31,145 nt of DNA from JACMNW01 sp043721855. Lineage in GTDB: Bacteria > Pseudomonadota > Alphaproteobacteria > Rhodobacterales > Rhodobacteraceae. The notes under the pieces were generated by a model, which saw only the letters and a list, made by a program, of their open reading frames with translations, was not told the origin of the DNA and ran no database searches. Below, piece after piece: positions 7,431 through 13,501 of this stretch. A program made the position numbers and the translations under genes. Each line of letters opens with the position of its first letter. Position 1 is the stretch's first letter. The stretch spans positions 1 through 31,145 of the forward strand of contig JAYSPY010000109.1 in the NCBI GenBank assembly GCA_043721855.1, in the 5' to 3' direction.

Positions 7431-8258
7431 TTACCCCCGCTTATACCGCACATAGGCAAACGCCGTCCCATCTGGTGCCCAGTTCGGCACATTCATCGTG
7501 CCCTGCCCGCCATTAAATTCCATCAACCGCCGCCGTTTGCCGCCCGCCGGGTCCATCACACAAATCGCCACGGGCAAATCCGCCGGATGCCCCTCGGTTC
7601 CCGGCGGATAGGCCAGATAGATCACATGCTTCCCATCCGGGCTTGGATGCGGAAACCAGTTCACATGATCATCGGCAAACAGTTTGCGCTGCCCCGATCC
7701 ATCCGCGTGCATGACCCATATCTGCGCATGGCCATCGCGGTCGCAGTTGTAATAAATCCGCGCACCATCCGCCGAATAATCCGGCCCATCGCAATGCCCT
7801 TCGCCGTGGGTCAGCCGTGTCTCATCACCGCCGTCCACGCCAATCGTGTAAACATCAATCACGCGCGATTCGCCCCGTGCTGCCACATAGGCATGCCTCA
7901 ACCCATCGGGCGACCAGCCATGCCACCAACTCGGTGCATCGGGGCTGATCAATCGCGGCTCGCCGCCCTTCGCGTCCACCAAAAACATCTCCGCCCCTCG
8001 CCCGCGATGGTGTGACAGCACAATGGTTTTCCCATCCGGCGAAATCCCGTGATCATTGTTGCACCGGTCCGCAAACCCCGTGTCCAGCGGCACCAATGCG
8101 GGCGCATCCAGCGGCACCCAGAACAATCGCCCGCCGCCATTGACCAGCAACCGCGTGCCATCCGGATGCCAATTCGGGGCCTCAATCACCGCGTCACTTT
8201 CCAACACCACCCGCGAAGCCCCCGCAGCCATATCCCAGATTTCCAATGATGACCGCAT
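7431..8258 (-). CDS. TolB-like WD40/PD40 beta-propeller protein
   Basis: The 275-residue protein is built of repeated propeller blades, each with an S/APDG-type turn: NWHPDGTRLLV, GISPDGKTIVL, GWSPDGLRHAYV, DYSADGARIYYN, HPSPDGKHVIYL and NWAPDGTAFAYV. That gives six PD40 units. No signal peptide is visible, so it is probably cytoplasmic and not TolB of the Tol-Pal system. Relatives are annotated as TolB-related or biopolymer-transport proteins without a proven function. ATG 8258 (MRSSLEIWD) is taken as start; the longer frame would run to 8408, into the pyrF coding region. It is divergent from pyrF with an 84-bp spacer. Confidence 0.85.
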   Translation of the reverse strand: MRSSLEIWDMAAGASRVVLESDAVIEAPNWHPDGTRLLVNGGGRLFWVPLDAPALVPLDTGFADRCNNDHGISPDGKTIVLSHHRGRGAEMFLVDAKGGEPRLISPDAPSWWHGWSPDGLRHAYVAARGESRVIDVYTIGVDGGDETRLTHGEGHCDGPDYSADGARIYYNCDRDGHAQIWVMHADGSGQRKLFADDHVNWFPHPSPDGKHVIYLAYPPGTEGHPADLPVAICVMDPAGGKRRRLMEFNGGQGTMNVPNWAPDGTAFAYVRYKRG

Positions 8259-8342
8259 CGCATCCGCCCATATTCCGCGCAAACCTTGACAGATCAGCCC
8301 CCACAGACCAAGAGGCTGCAACCCGCAAAGGAACCCAAACCC

Positions 8343-9056
8343 ATGTCTGCTGCAAAACAGCCCGATGACCGCCTGATCGTGGCGCTGGATGTGCCAAATG
8401 TTGTGCAAGGCCTCGATCTTGTCCGCCGCATCGGCGACGCCGCGTCATTCTACAAAATCGGGCTGGGTATGCTGACAGGCGGCGGCTTTGCACTGGCGAA
8501 TGAACTGAAACAAGAACAGGGCAAGCGCGTGTTCCTTGATCTGAAACTGTTCGACATCGGTGCTACGATCGAGGCGGCAGTGCGCGGCATTGCCAGCTAT
8601 GATCTCGATTTCCTGACCGTCCACGGCGATCCGCAGGTGGTGCGCGCCGCACAGGAAGGCAAAGCCGGGTCCAACCTGAAAATCCTTGCCGTCACCATCC
8701 TGACCTCGCTTGACCGCGCCGATCTTGATGCCAACCTGATCCGGCCCGGCGACATCCATGACATCACCGTTGAACGTGCCCAGCGCGCGCTTGCCGCCGG
8801 GGCCGATGGTGTCATCGCCAGCCCGCAAGAAGCAGCCAGCATCCGCGCCCTGCCCGAGGCCGAGGGCAAACTGATCGTCACCCCCGGCGTGCGCCCGGCA
8901 GGCAGCGACCATGGCGACCAGAAACGCATTGAAACGCCTGCGCGCGCACTGGCGAACGGGGCCGATCACATTGTTGTCGGCCGCCCGATATGGATGGCCG
9001 CCGACCCGAAGGCGGCGGCCCTTGCCATGCTGCACGATCTTGGCAGTCGTGGCTGA
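8343..9056 (+). CDS. pyrF: Orotidine 5'-phosphate decarboxylase
   Basis: The 237-residue TIM-barrel enzyme converts OMP to UMP, the last step of de novo pyrimidine synthesis. The catalytic D-x-K-x-x-D motif is Asp66-Lys68-Asp71 in FLDLKLFDIGAT. The phosphate-binding end VTPGVRPAGSDHGDQKR and the final GADHIVVGRPI are intact. Length is typical of the short bacterial form. ATG 8343 (MSAAKQPDDRLIVALDV) is used instead of an upstream TTG because AAGGA lies about ten bases before it. It converges with the ferritin-like gene after 48 bp. Confidence 0.96.
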   Translation: MSAAKQPDDRLIVALDVPNVVQGLDLVRRIGDAASFYKIGLGMLTGGGFALANELKQEQGKRVFLDLKLFDIGATIEAAVRGIASYDLDFLTVHGDPQVVRAAQEGKAGSNLKILAVTILTSLDRADLDANLIRPGDIHDITVERAQRALAAGADGVIASPQEAASIRALPEAEGKLIVTPGVRPAGSDHGDQKRIETPARALANGADHIVVGRPIWMAADPKAAALAMLHDLGSRG

Positions 9057-9104
9057 CAGGGTGCGATGCGGCATTCCCTCCGCGCAGCAACCCGTCACGT
9101 CGCT

Positions 9105-9593
9105 TCAGGCAGCTTTCGATTTCACTGCATTGACCGTCTTCACAGCCAGCCCCGTCAAGGTCGCATTAGCTGCCTTTTCCTGATCCAGAATCTGCGACAG
9201 CAGATCATGCGCCTCGGTATGGCCCAGCTCTTTTGCCCATTCGCGCAGCGTGCCATAACGGGCAATCTCGTAATGCTCTACGGCCTGCGCCATTCCGATC
9301 AGCGCCGCATCCAGGGCTGCACCTGTTGCTTCTTTCATCAGGCCCTCGCCTTCCTTCAGCAAGCCTTCAATCGCATCACACTTTTCGCCCGATGCTTTTT
9401 CACCAACCGAAGCAAACACCTTGTCCAGCATTTTTATCTGGCCGCGTGTTTCTTCCAGATGATGCGTGAAGGCCGCTTTCAAATCTGCATTTCCCGCAGC
9501 AGTCGCCATTTTCGGCAACGCTTTGATCAGGGCAGTTTCCGCATAATAGATGTCTTTCAGCGTGTGTTTGAAAATTTCTGACAACGTCTTCAT
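9105..9593 (-). CDS. YciE/YciF-type ferritin-like protein (DUF892)
   Basis: The 162-residue, almost fully helical protein begins MKTLSEIFKHTLKDIYYAETALIKALPKM. It carries the regularly spaced Glu/His residues of the DUF892 four-helix bundle (YYAE, HHLEETR, EHYEIARY, DQEKAAN). Members are small ferritin-like, probably di-iron proteins induced by osmotic or general stress; the reaction is not established. AGGAA lies before ATG 9593. The proline-rich gene lies 78 bp upstream on the same strand, and its EcfG-like promoter could also serve this gene, although a hairpin sits between them. Confidence 0.9.
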   Translation of the reverse strand: MKTLSEIFKHTLKDIYYAETALIKALPKMATAAGNADLKAAFTHHLEETRGQIKMLDKVFASVGEKASGEKCDAIEGLLKEGEGLMKEATGAALDAALIGMAQAVEHYEIARYGTLREWAKELGHTEAHDLLSQILDQEKAANATLTGLAVKTVNAVKSKAA

Positions 9594-9631
9594 GGTGGTT
9601 TCCTATCGTGATGGGGATTTGGCAGACTTGC

Positions 9632-9654
9632 GCGGCCCCGAACCTTAGGGCCGC
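9632..9654 (-). terminator. GC-rich hairpin between the proline-rich and ferritin-like genes
   Basis: GCGGCCC (9632-9638) pairs with GGGCCGC (9648-9654) around a nine-base loop. It lies 17 bp after the proline-rich gene on the minus strand. No U tract follows, so it may only attenuate transcription or stabilise the 3' end. Confidence 0.4.
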
Positions 9655-9671
9655 ACTCATTTGCTGGGTGA

Positions 9672-10091
9672 TCAGTTGGTTGGTGCAGGTGCTGGTGCTG
9701 GCGCAGGTGCTGGCACAACCTCGGGTGCGGGCGGCGGCACTTCAAGTGGTGTCACGTCCGGCGCTTCCGTAGGCTCTGGTGTCGGCGTCGCGTTGACATC
9801 CGGCGTTGCAGCAGGCGCTGCCGGTTCGGCCGGGGCCACTGCGTCAGGCGCAGGTTGCGTCTGGGTGACGGGTGCCGGGGATGACGTGTCCTGAACAACA
9901 GGCTCGCGGTCCATGATACCCCAGGCAACCAGTGCCACAATACCCACAACAGCCACTGCGCCCAGTGCAGGAACAAGTCCCGAACTTGGACGAATCGGCT
10001 TGTCGTGAAGCGGGTTTCCAGGCTCCGATGACGGCGGCAAACCGGTGGGCTGTATGTTCGGGCGGTTCGGCGTTTGACTATAATCGGCCAT
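9672..10091 (-). CDS. Single-pass membrane protein with a long Pro/Ala-rich tail
   Basis: The 139-residue protein has a polar N-terminus of about 42 residues with many Pro and Asn, one transmembrane helix (GLVPALGAVAVVGIVALVAWGIM) and a low-complexity C-terminal half of Pro, Ala, Val, Thr and Glu. It ends in five PA dipeptides (PAPAPAPAPAP) and TN. The tail is probably periplasmic and could span part of the envelope like TonB-type linkers, but no TonB C-terminal domain is present. ATG 10091 is supported by GAGGAG six to eight bases upstream. No family was recognised. An EcfG-like promoter lies directly upstream. Confidence 0.8.
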   Translation of the reverse strand: MADYSQTPNRPNIQPTGLPPSSEPGNPLHDKPIRPSSGLVPALGAVAVVGIVALVAWGIMDREPVVQDTSSPAPVTQTQPAPDAVAPAEPAAPAATPDVNATPTPEPTEAPDVTPLEVPPPAPEVVPAPAPAPAPAPTN

Positions 10092-10121
10092 GGGCTTTCT
10101 CCTCATGCTTGATGCACAGAC

Positions 10122-10146
10122 AACCGCCCAACTCCGATCTGGTTCC
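10122..10146 (-). promoter_or_regulatory. Putative sigma-EcfG promoter upstream of the proline-rich gene
   Basis: On the minus strand GGAAC (10142-10146) is followed after 17 bp by GTT (10122-10124), the permitted longer spacing of the EcfG consensus. Transcription would begin near 10113 and leave about 22 nt before ATG 10091, just enough to include its Shine-Dalgarno site. Confidence 0.5.
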
Positions 10147-10328
10147 AGAAAAACCGCATGAAGCAGCGGCAGCCCGCGCATCTGTCTGACCGCATCACCG
10201 GGACTAACGCGGGGCTGAACTGGGGCTGACCTTGAATATGCCCCTGACACCAGCCTTTTTCGCGATCCGATGCTTGTGCGACCGCGTCCGACAGAGCCAC
10301 CATATGATTTTTCGCGCGGACATGGTCT

Positions 10329-10697
10329 TTGCCCGCTCTTTCTATACTAGGCTTTGCAGGCCCCGCCGCCGCAGTCCTCGCCGCCGCAGTCCTCGCCGCC
10401 GCAGGCCCCGCCGCCGCAGGCCCCGCCGCCGCAGGCCCTGTGCTGGGTTTGCACATCCCGGCGACAGGCCCGATTATGCAGCCAGTTTTCTGGCTTGAAA
10501 GCGTGGCCCTATTTGCTTTTGGTGTGTCCTGGCTGATCAAAGGCAAGGCGATACAAGACTTGCTGTCGCCGATCAAAAATCCCACCGCAAACCCCGCCGA
10601 CATCCACCGCGGCCTATGCAACGGCAGCCAAATCCTTGCTCATGTATTCGGTAAAGCCGCCTTTGAATGGCTCTGTGCGGTCAATCTGAAACCCTAA
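10329..10697 (+). pseudogene. Possible relic of an integral membrane protein
   Basis: An open frame of 122 codons with only a TTG start encodes an Ala/Gly/Pro/Leu-rich hydrophobic run generated by the 15-bp repeat, then ATGPIMQPVFWLESVALF and AFGVSWLIKGKAIQ. The latter resembles the last transmembrane segment of small DUF998-like membrane proteins (FWLE...FGxSWLxKG). The frame continues past that into the 3' end of the convergent acetyltransferase gene, and there is no ribosome-binding site. I read it as a decayed or truncated gene, but chance hydrophobic coding is possible. Confidence 0.3.
10356..10445 (+). repeat. 15-bp tandem repeat, five full copies and one degenerate
   Basis: Units start at 10356, 10371, 10386, 10401 and 10416. 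Three read GCAGGCCCCGCCGCC and two (second and third) read GCAGTCCTCGCCGCC. A sixth, partial unit is at 10431. The period is a multiple of three, so frames stay open through it on both strands, which explains the low-complexity ORFs here. Confidence 0.95.
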
Positions 10698-11087
10698 TGA
10701 CTGATACAGCCGGACATTGCTTTGCATCAACTGCCCTGTCAGCAGACCCATGCGCGGCAATCCCAACGCTCTTGCCCTCGCCTCTGCATGTGCCATCAGC
10801 CTGCGCCCCAATCCCTGCCCATGAAAGCCGGGGGCTACGGCGATATTTTCGATAAACACTTCACCAGGCCGAATGATCATTTCTATCACCGCCACGAAAA
10901 TGCCCCCCGAATGCAGCATATCAACCTCGTGCTCGCGTACCGCTTTGTCGTAGTCCGCCGTCATCGGCATCGGTTCGCGGCCAAAGATCGGCACCCACTT
11001 GGCATAAGCATCGCGCACCAACTGCCGTATGGCTGGGGCATCGTCGGGCGTTGCGCGCGTCAGCTGCAACTGCGGCATGTTTTCCAT
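10614..11087 (-). CDS. GNAT family N-acetyltransferase
   Basis: The 157-residue protein has the GNAT fold. The acetyl-CoA pyrophosphate loop is HGQGLGRRLM within FIENIAVAPGFHGQGLG, preceded by the acidic strand and followed by the motif-B region SNVRLYQSLGFQ. The substrate is not predictable; relatives range from small-molecule to protein N-acetyltransferases. ATG 11087 (MENMPQLQL) has GGAAA upstream; ATG 11078 and an upstream GTG (11120) are alternatives. No operon partner is evident, and the tRNA-Arg gene is divergent. Confidence 0.88.
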   Translation of the reverse strand: MENMPQLQLTRATPDDAPAIRQLVRDAYAKWVPIFGREPMPMTADYDKAVREHEVDMLHSGGIFVAVIEMIIRPGEVFIENIAVAPGFHGQGLGRRLMAHAEARARALGLPRMGLLTGQLMQSNVRLYQSLGFQIDRTEPFKGGFTEYMSKDLAAVA

Positions 11088-11234
11088 CTGATGTTTCCGG
11101 CTAAAGGGCCCTGACTGCACTCAAACACAGATAATGCAACGGCTGCAATGCCGCTTGCCACAGCGCGCATCGCCGATTATCCACTGGTCAGGGTCGGCGC
11201 GGCGTTGCCATTGGCTGACCCGTCCAACTTGTCA

Positions 11235-11310
11235 GGCTCCGTAGCTCAGGGGATAGAGCGGCCGCCTCCTAAGCGGCAGGTCGATGGTTCGAATCCATCC
11301 GGGGTCACCA
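11235..11310 (+). tRNA. tRNA-Arg (anticodon CCT)
   Basis: The 76-nt cloverleaf includes an encoded CCA end. The acceptor stem GGCTCCG pairs with CGGGGTC with two G-U pairs. The D stem is GCTC/GAGC, the anticodon stem GCCGC/GCGGC with loop CTCCTAA (anticodon CCT, reading AGG), and the T arm GATGG-TTCGAAT-CCATC. Discriminator A and CCA follow. No integrase or duplicated 3' end was seen downstream, so there is no sign of an island at this tRNA. Confidence 0.97.
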
Positions 11311-11791
11311 CTAGGCGTTCAAACACAGTTGCTGTTCTTACGCCCAAACCCGGATGTTTGCGTTGTCTCGTGGGGTATGCGGGATGGGCGGTTAACCGGC
11401 GTCGGTGCCCGATTGGCAGGGAATGGTCGCTGTGGCCCGACTTTTGCTGGCGAGTATTGCTTTCAAAAGACCGGAACCAAACTGCGACAGGCCCCCGACT
11501 CGAACACGAATCGAAAGCGTGTCCGGGTTTCACCGCCACTGGCGATTGCACCAGCATATCCCGCAAGACCGATCCGCCGGACGCTGAACCATGGGTGACC
11601 GCATCGCTTTGTCAGGCATCAGCCAGCCAACGGGGCAGTGGTGGGAAGGCGGCCGTCGTCAGGCCGTGGTGGGGCGGCCACATCCTTACGATCAACATGA
11701 TCCTGTATTTCGTATACCAAATTACATTCGTTCTTTTGTCGGTGATGGTATGGAGGCCGTCCCGGCAAATTGATCGGGGGGAGAGAATTTG
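11311..11791. other. Intergenic region after tRNA-Arg, nothing recognised
   Basis: About 480 bp hold several short frames, none with recognisable motifs, ribosome-binding sites or conserved-looking composition. The frame reading GFEPSTCRLGGGRS on the minus strand is the familiar false ORF across a tRNA gene. I did not find an attachment-site repeat of the tRNA 3' end. Confidence 0.5.
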
Positions 11792-12085
11792 ATGTGCCAC
11801 GTGTTCGCCAGCCAGGATCCGCAACGCTATGCCAGCACCACCCGCAGGCTGCGCCTGAACGGCCAAAGTACCAGCATCCGTTTGGAAAACGAGTTTTGGC
11901 AAGTTCTTGATATCATATCTGAAAATAGCGGACTGACCACGCCAACCTTCATCTCGAAGCTGCATACAGAAGTGCTGGAATCGCGCGGCGAGCCAGAAAA
12001 TTTTACCTCGCTTCTGCGCTGTGCCTGCCTGAAGTTCATGGAAATTTCTCCGGCGCGCACATCAATGAACTTGGCAGCTGAATAA
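11792..12085 (+). CDS. Ribbon-helix-helix (RHH_4) domain protein
   Basis: The 97-residue protein begins MCHVFASQDPQRYASTTRR and continues with LRLNGQSTSIRLENEFWQVL, the signature of the RHH_4 family of putative small DNA-binding proteins common in alphaproteobacteria. The beta strand RLNGQSTSIRLE would contact DNA as a dimer, followed by helices EFWQVLDIISENSG and TPTFISKLHTEVLE. Targets are unknown. A GGGGGGAGAG stretch precedes the start; ATG 11792 rather than TTG 11789 gives the family N-terminus. The gene is probably monocistronic. Confidence 0.85.
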   Translation: MCHVFASQDPQRYASTTRRLRLNGQSTSIRLENEFWQVLDIISENSGLTTPTFISKLHTEVLESRGEPENFTSLLRCACLKFMEISPARTSMNLAAE

Positions 12086-12114
12086 ACCTGATCATGCCTT
12101 CGGAAAAACCTTTT

Positions 12115-12136
12115 GGGTAGTAAGCCCATACTACCC
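12115..12136. other. Short perfect hairpin after the RHH gene
   Basis: GGGTAGTA (12115-12122) and TACTACCC (12129-12136) form an 8-bp stem with loop AGCCCA, about 30 bp after the RHH stop. There is no U tract on the plus strand. It may be a weak terminator or an operator-like site upstream of the glyoxalase gene. Confidence 0.4.
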
Positions 12137-12193
12137 GCCTGCCTTGGCCAGAACTGTAGTCTGTCTTTAACTGCAGAAAAGGGTAAGCAAACT

Positions 12194-12589
12194 TTGGCCA
12201 AGACCGTACATTCCATGATCCGCGTTCTGGACGAATCCCGTTCCGTTGCGTTTTACAGCGCCGCCTTCGGGCTGTCTGTCGCCGACCGGCTGGATTTCCC
12301 GACATTCACGCTTGTTTACCTCAGCAATGCCGAAACTGATTTCGAGCTGGAACTGACCATCAACAAAGACCGCTCAACGCCCTATGATCTGGGCGATGGC
12401 TACGGGCATTTGGCAGTGTCGGTCGATGATCTTGATGCAGAACACGCGCTGATGGAGGCCGCAGGTCTGGCACCCCGTAAACTCGTCGAATTCCGCCCCA
12501 ATGGCGATCTTGTTGCGCGGTTCTTTTTCGTGGCCGATCCTGATGGCTACCAGATTGAAGTGCTCGAAAGGTCTGGGCGCTTCAAATAA
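12194..12589 (+). CDS. Glyoxalase I-like VOC metalloprotein (probable lactoylglutathione lyase)
   Basis: The 131-residue protein has two beta-alpha-beta-beta-beta halves of the vicinal-oxygen-chelate fold. The four metal ligands of glyoxalase I are all in place: His6 (TVHSMIRVLD), Glu53 (ELELTIN), His72 (GYGHLAVSV) and Glu122 (GYQIEVLER). The expected reaction is isomerisation of the methylglyoxal-glutathione hemithioacetal, though sequence alone does not exclude another VOC substrate. TTG 12194 is used because relatives start MAKxxHSMIRVLDE. The stop overlaps an ATG, and the following relic begins 20 bp later, so this was probably the first gene of an operon. Confidence 0.82.
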   Translation: MAKTVHSMIRVLDESRSVAFYSAAFGLSVADRLDFPTFTLVYLSNAETDFELELTINKDRSTPYDLGDGYGHLAVSVDDLDAEHALMEAAGLAPRKLVEFRPNGDLVARFFFVADPDGYQIEVLERSGRFK

Positions 12590-12609
12590 TGACCGGAGGA
12601 GGAAAAACA

Positions 12610-12906
12610 ATGACTGATAGTGCAAATCCAAGAAGCATGACACGGCGCCAGCTTTTGTCACGTTCGACTATGCCGACGCCACCCTATCCTTCGACCCATA
12701 ACCTGGGCACAAACCGTATGTCGGAAAACCCGGCTGACGGGGTGGTCAATAAATGGGGGCAATCCCATGATATCGCGAACCTTTTTGTGTCAGACGGCTC
12801 GCAGTTCACAAGTGGTGCTGCCGAAAACCCAACGCTGACCATCGTTGCCCTTGCGATCCGTCAGGCCGCACATATCGCGTCCGAGATGGCGAAAGGCAGC
12901 ATCTGA
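12610..12906 (+). pseudogene. In-frame fusion relic of a GMC dehydrogenase locus (subunit-3-like N-terminus joined to the large-subunit C-terminus)
   Basis: A strong GGAGGAGGAAAAAC site precedes ATG 12610 and a 98-codon frame. The first about 20 residues (MTDSANPRSMTRRQLLSRST) look like the twin-arginine start of a gluconate 2-dehydrogenase subunit-3-type protein. From about residue 25 the sequence is the C-terminal segment of a GMC flavin dehydrogenase: HNLGTNRMSENP, WGQSHDIANLFVSDGSQF and NPTLTIVALAIRQAAHIA, with the conserved catalytic His (HNLG) and Asn (NPTLT). The FAD-binding region is absent. An internal deletion of roughly 2 kb that happened to stay in frame explains this. The product cannot be an active dehydrogenase. 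Confidence 0.75.
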
Positions 12907-12911
12907 TCTGC

Positions 12912-12941
12912 CATCGGCGCCCCAGGACCGGGGCGCCGATG
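12912..12941 (+). terminator. Perfect 12-bp GC-rich hairpin after the GMC relic
   Basis: CATCGGCGCCCC (12912-12923) and GGGGCGCCGATG (12930-12941) pair perfectly around loop AGGACC, five bases after the relic's stop. No U run follows. It is probably the original operon's terminator or 3' stabiliser. Confidence 0.6.
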
Positions 12942-13501
12942 CCTGACCCAAATCGTGGCAATCACCGCTGATCGCTGTGCACCCTGCCCTGTGTGAACGC
13001 GGTTGTCCGCGAAACCAATTGCACCGTGTTTCATTCACCACAGCCGTTGCGGCCTCGCGCCAAAGTTTCGGGCCAGTGTCTCGGGCCAGTGTCTCGCGCC
13101 AGCCCGTGCAATCCTTCAACCTGCGCATCTGGTGCGCCGTTGACACCGCGCGCGTCACCTTTGCGCCGCGCGACAAAGCACATGCACCACTAAAGCCCGC
13201 CGATTACACCGATGGCCGCCGGTCCGCCGGGGTGCGGCATCGGGCAAAAAATTTGCCTTTGCCATTGCCAATGGCCGGCTCAATACCCTGACCCCCGCCG
13301 GTAGTGCCGTGCATCTGCCTGCGATGGCTTCCGGGTCTGTCACCGCCATTGCCCAAAGCCCAGCGCGGGCTTTGATTTCGCTGACATCGACCCGCACGAG
13401 ACGTCAGGGGCGTGAAACAAATTCCTCACTGTCCGCGTTCCACCAGTTACGCTTGCTCATGCTCAGGCGCCCGGCACTTCAGCGCCGCTTGCCAAAGATT
13501 T
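12942..13501. other. Decayed non-coding stretch between the GMC relic and the flavoprotein operon
   Basis: About 560 bp hold no intact gene. Protein-like pieces appear in different plus-strand frames, for example GKKFAFAIANGRLNTLTPAG (from about 13245) and SAGFDFADIDPHETSGA ending at a stop near 13412, suggesting frameshift decay. A 13-bp tandem duplication TCGGGCCAGTGTC at 13068-13093 is a possible frame-breaking event. I could not assign the fragments to a family. Confidence 0.4.

Larger units (their letters stand above)
10092..10613. other. Intergenic region with EcfG-like promoter, 15-bp repeat and a membrane-protein relic
   Basis: About 520 bp lie between two minus-strand genes. It contains the stress-type promoter at 10122-10146, the 15-bp tandem repeat at 10356-10445, and a plus-strand open frame whose end resembles a membrane-protein C-terminus. 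The large minus-strand frame across it is a shadow of the repeat. Confidence 0.5.

Noticed and set aside
7431..8258. TolB of the Tol-Pal system
   Set aside because: There is no signal peptide or N-terminal TolB domain, and no tolQRA or pal genes are nearby. Only the propeller repeats are shared.
10103..10621. 172-codon minus-strand frame with AAAGPAAA repeats
   Set aside because: It exists only because the 15-bp repeat keeps several frames open. It has no family-like content and covers the EcfG-like promoter region.
11235..11310. tRNA-Arg as an integration site for a genomic island
   Set aside because: No integrase gene and no repeat of the tRNA 3' end was found within the window.
11246..11566. 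106-codon minus-strand frame ending GFEPSTCRLGGGRSIP
   Set aside because: Its end is the antisense reading of tRNA-Arg, a familiar false ORF.
11148..11792. 214-codon plus-strand frame across tRNA-Arg
   Set aside because: It runs through the tRNA gene and ends at the RHH start, with no conserved motifs. Treated as chance.
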